Below are positions 63,493-64,000 of a stretch of 64,000 bases of DNA, piece by piece. The stretch comes from Anaerostipes hadrus ATCC 29173 = JCM 17467 (GTDB taxonomy: Bacteria > Bacillota > Clostridia > Lachnospirales > Lachnospiraceae): contig NZ_AP028031.1 in assembly GCF_030296915.1 (NCBI RefSeq), positions 573,001-637,000 of the forward strand. Direction: 5' to 3'. Below the pieces are notes generated by a model. It was not told the origin of the DNA. It did not search any database and worked only from the letters and a program-made list of their open reading frames with translations. The number at the start of each line of letters is the position of its first letter. The first letter of the stretch is position 1. Both the position numbers and the translations under genes were made by a program.

Positions 63493-64000
63493 ATGTTAGA
63501 GATTGGCACGATGCTGTCAGGCCGTTATGAAGTGCTAAAGCGCGTTGGAAGCGGTGGAATGGCAGACGTTTATATGGCGAAAGACCATAAATTAAACCGG
63601 AACGTCGCAGTGAAGGTTTTAAAAAGTGAATACGTAGAAGATGAGAAATTTTTAAAGAAATTCGAGACAGAGGCACAGGCAGTTGCAAGGCTGTCTCATC
63701 CTAATATCGTGAATGTATACGATGTTGGAATTGAAGATGGGATCAATTATATTGTTATGGAGCTTGCAGAAGGGATGACTCTGAAAGAATATATCCGAAG
63801 AAAAGGGTATTTATCTCCGAAGGAGACGGTAGAGATTTCCCTGCAGATCGCGTCAGCGATCTCACATGCCCATAAGAATCATATTATTCATAGAGATATT
63901 AAACCACAGAATATTTTAGTTTCAGAGATTGGGAATGTAAAGGTCACAGACTTTGGAATTGCGAAGGCAACAAGTAGCAATACCGTTACATCAACAGCAA
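63493..64000 (+). CDS. prkC: Serine/threonine protein kinase PrkC, 5' part (cut by window edge)
   Basis: 169 codons are visible. [21 protein letters not shown] is the glycine-rich loop, K41 in VAVKVL the ATP-binding lysine, then HRDIKPQN with the catalytic aspartate and DFGIAKA. This is the eukaryote-like kinase of Firmicutes. The transmembrane helix and PASTA repeats expected in a full PrkC lie beyond the window. AGGTGA precedes the ATG, 13 bases after prpC. rsgA and rpe are the usual next genes, which is a prediction only. Confidence 0.93.
   Translation, partial: MLEIGTMLSGRYEVLKRVGSGGMADVYMAKDHKLNRNVAVKVLKSEYVEDEKFLKKFETEAQAVARLSHPNIVNVYDVGIEDGINYIVMELAEGMTLKEYIRRKGYLSPKETVEISLQIASAISHAHKNHIIHRDIKPQNILVSEIGNVKVTDFGIAKATSSNTVTSTA

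Noticed and set aside
1..64000. CRISPR arrays, rRNA or tRNA genes
   Set aside because: No regularly spaced repeats with variable spacers were seen, and no cloverleaf-like GGTTCRANYCC contexts outside coding sequence. The GGTTCAAATTCC at about 50461 lies within the LacI-type gene.

Overview
The window reads as a low-GC (roughly 37% by eye) Firmicutes chromosome, most likely a Lachnospiraceae gut anaerobe. The signs are an [FeFe]-hydrogenase operon with Rex-like operators, small-protein families typical of this group (DUF5721, DUF975, DUF6056, DUF6020), split transketolase subunits, Gram-positive wall-glycopolymer genes and a Firmicutes-type priA-def-fmt-rsmB-rlmN-prpC-prkC cluster. An Anaerostipes-like genus is possible, but the sequence alone does not settle it. 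No rRNA, tRNA or CRISPR array was seen.

Layout. (1) 1-4.6 kb is an accessory scrapyard: the 3' end of an IS21-type istB with its repeat-bearing IS end, a small zinc-ribbon membrane protein whose 3' end runs into that IS, an IS66 TnpA remnant, an intact two-gene AAA-ATPase + TOPRIM-like module (1730-3836) that resembles anti-phage ATPase/nuclease pairs, and a decayed AAA-ATPase-like/DUF1703 gene. (2) 4.6-39.1 kb is a large cell-surface glycopolymer island. It holds a secreted beta-helix protein, UDP-galactopyranose mutase, UDP-glucose 4-epimerase, a Wzy-like protein, two polyprenyl-phosphate glycosyltransferases, three large GT-C-like membrane proteins, two acyltransferases, five CDP-glycerol glycerophosphotransferase (TagB/TagF) domains in four proteins, a TagGH-type ABC exporter, TagD, an LTA-synthase-like sulfatase-fold protein, a further GT2, a secreted Big2-PIG-L deacetylase, an LCP ligase and an initiating sugar-phosphate transferase. 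Together they look like a pathway that builds, decorates, exports and anchors a galactofuranose- and glycerol-phosphate-containing wall polymer. (3) 39.3-42.3 kb: HtrA-type protease, DUF5721 protein, DegV.

(4) 42.3-46.2 kb is a hydrogenase operon: a flavoprotein combining a NuoF-type iron-sulfur segment with a GltD-like FAD/NAD(P) reductase, followed by an H-cluster [FeFe] hydrogenase. Two near-consensus Rex sites spaced exactly 42 bp lie upstream of a strong sigma-A promoter. (5) 46.2-54.3 kb is central carbon metabolism: cupin-type phosphoglucose isomerase and deoxyribose-phosphate aldolase (minus strand) divergent from a GntR/UTRA regulator, eukaryote-like NADP isocitrate dehydrogenase, a Wzz remnant, and a LacI-type regulator divergent from a transaldolase-transketolase operon. 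(6) 54.4-64.0 kb is conserved housekeeping: DUF975 protein, glmM, priA, def, fmt, rsmB, rlmN, prpC and the 5' part of prkC, which runs off the window.

The least explained features are two long intergenic inverted repeats (42361-42468 and about 50291-50409). Their arm sequences are unrelated, but they share one architecture: a short outer stem, a small internal loop, a perfect 37-38 bp stem and a loop containing TAGAATT. The ATPase-TOPRIM pair and the Rex-controlled hydrogenase/GltD pair are the other best candidates for follow-up.
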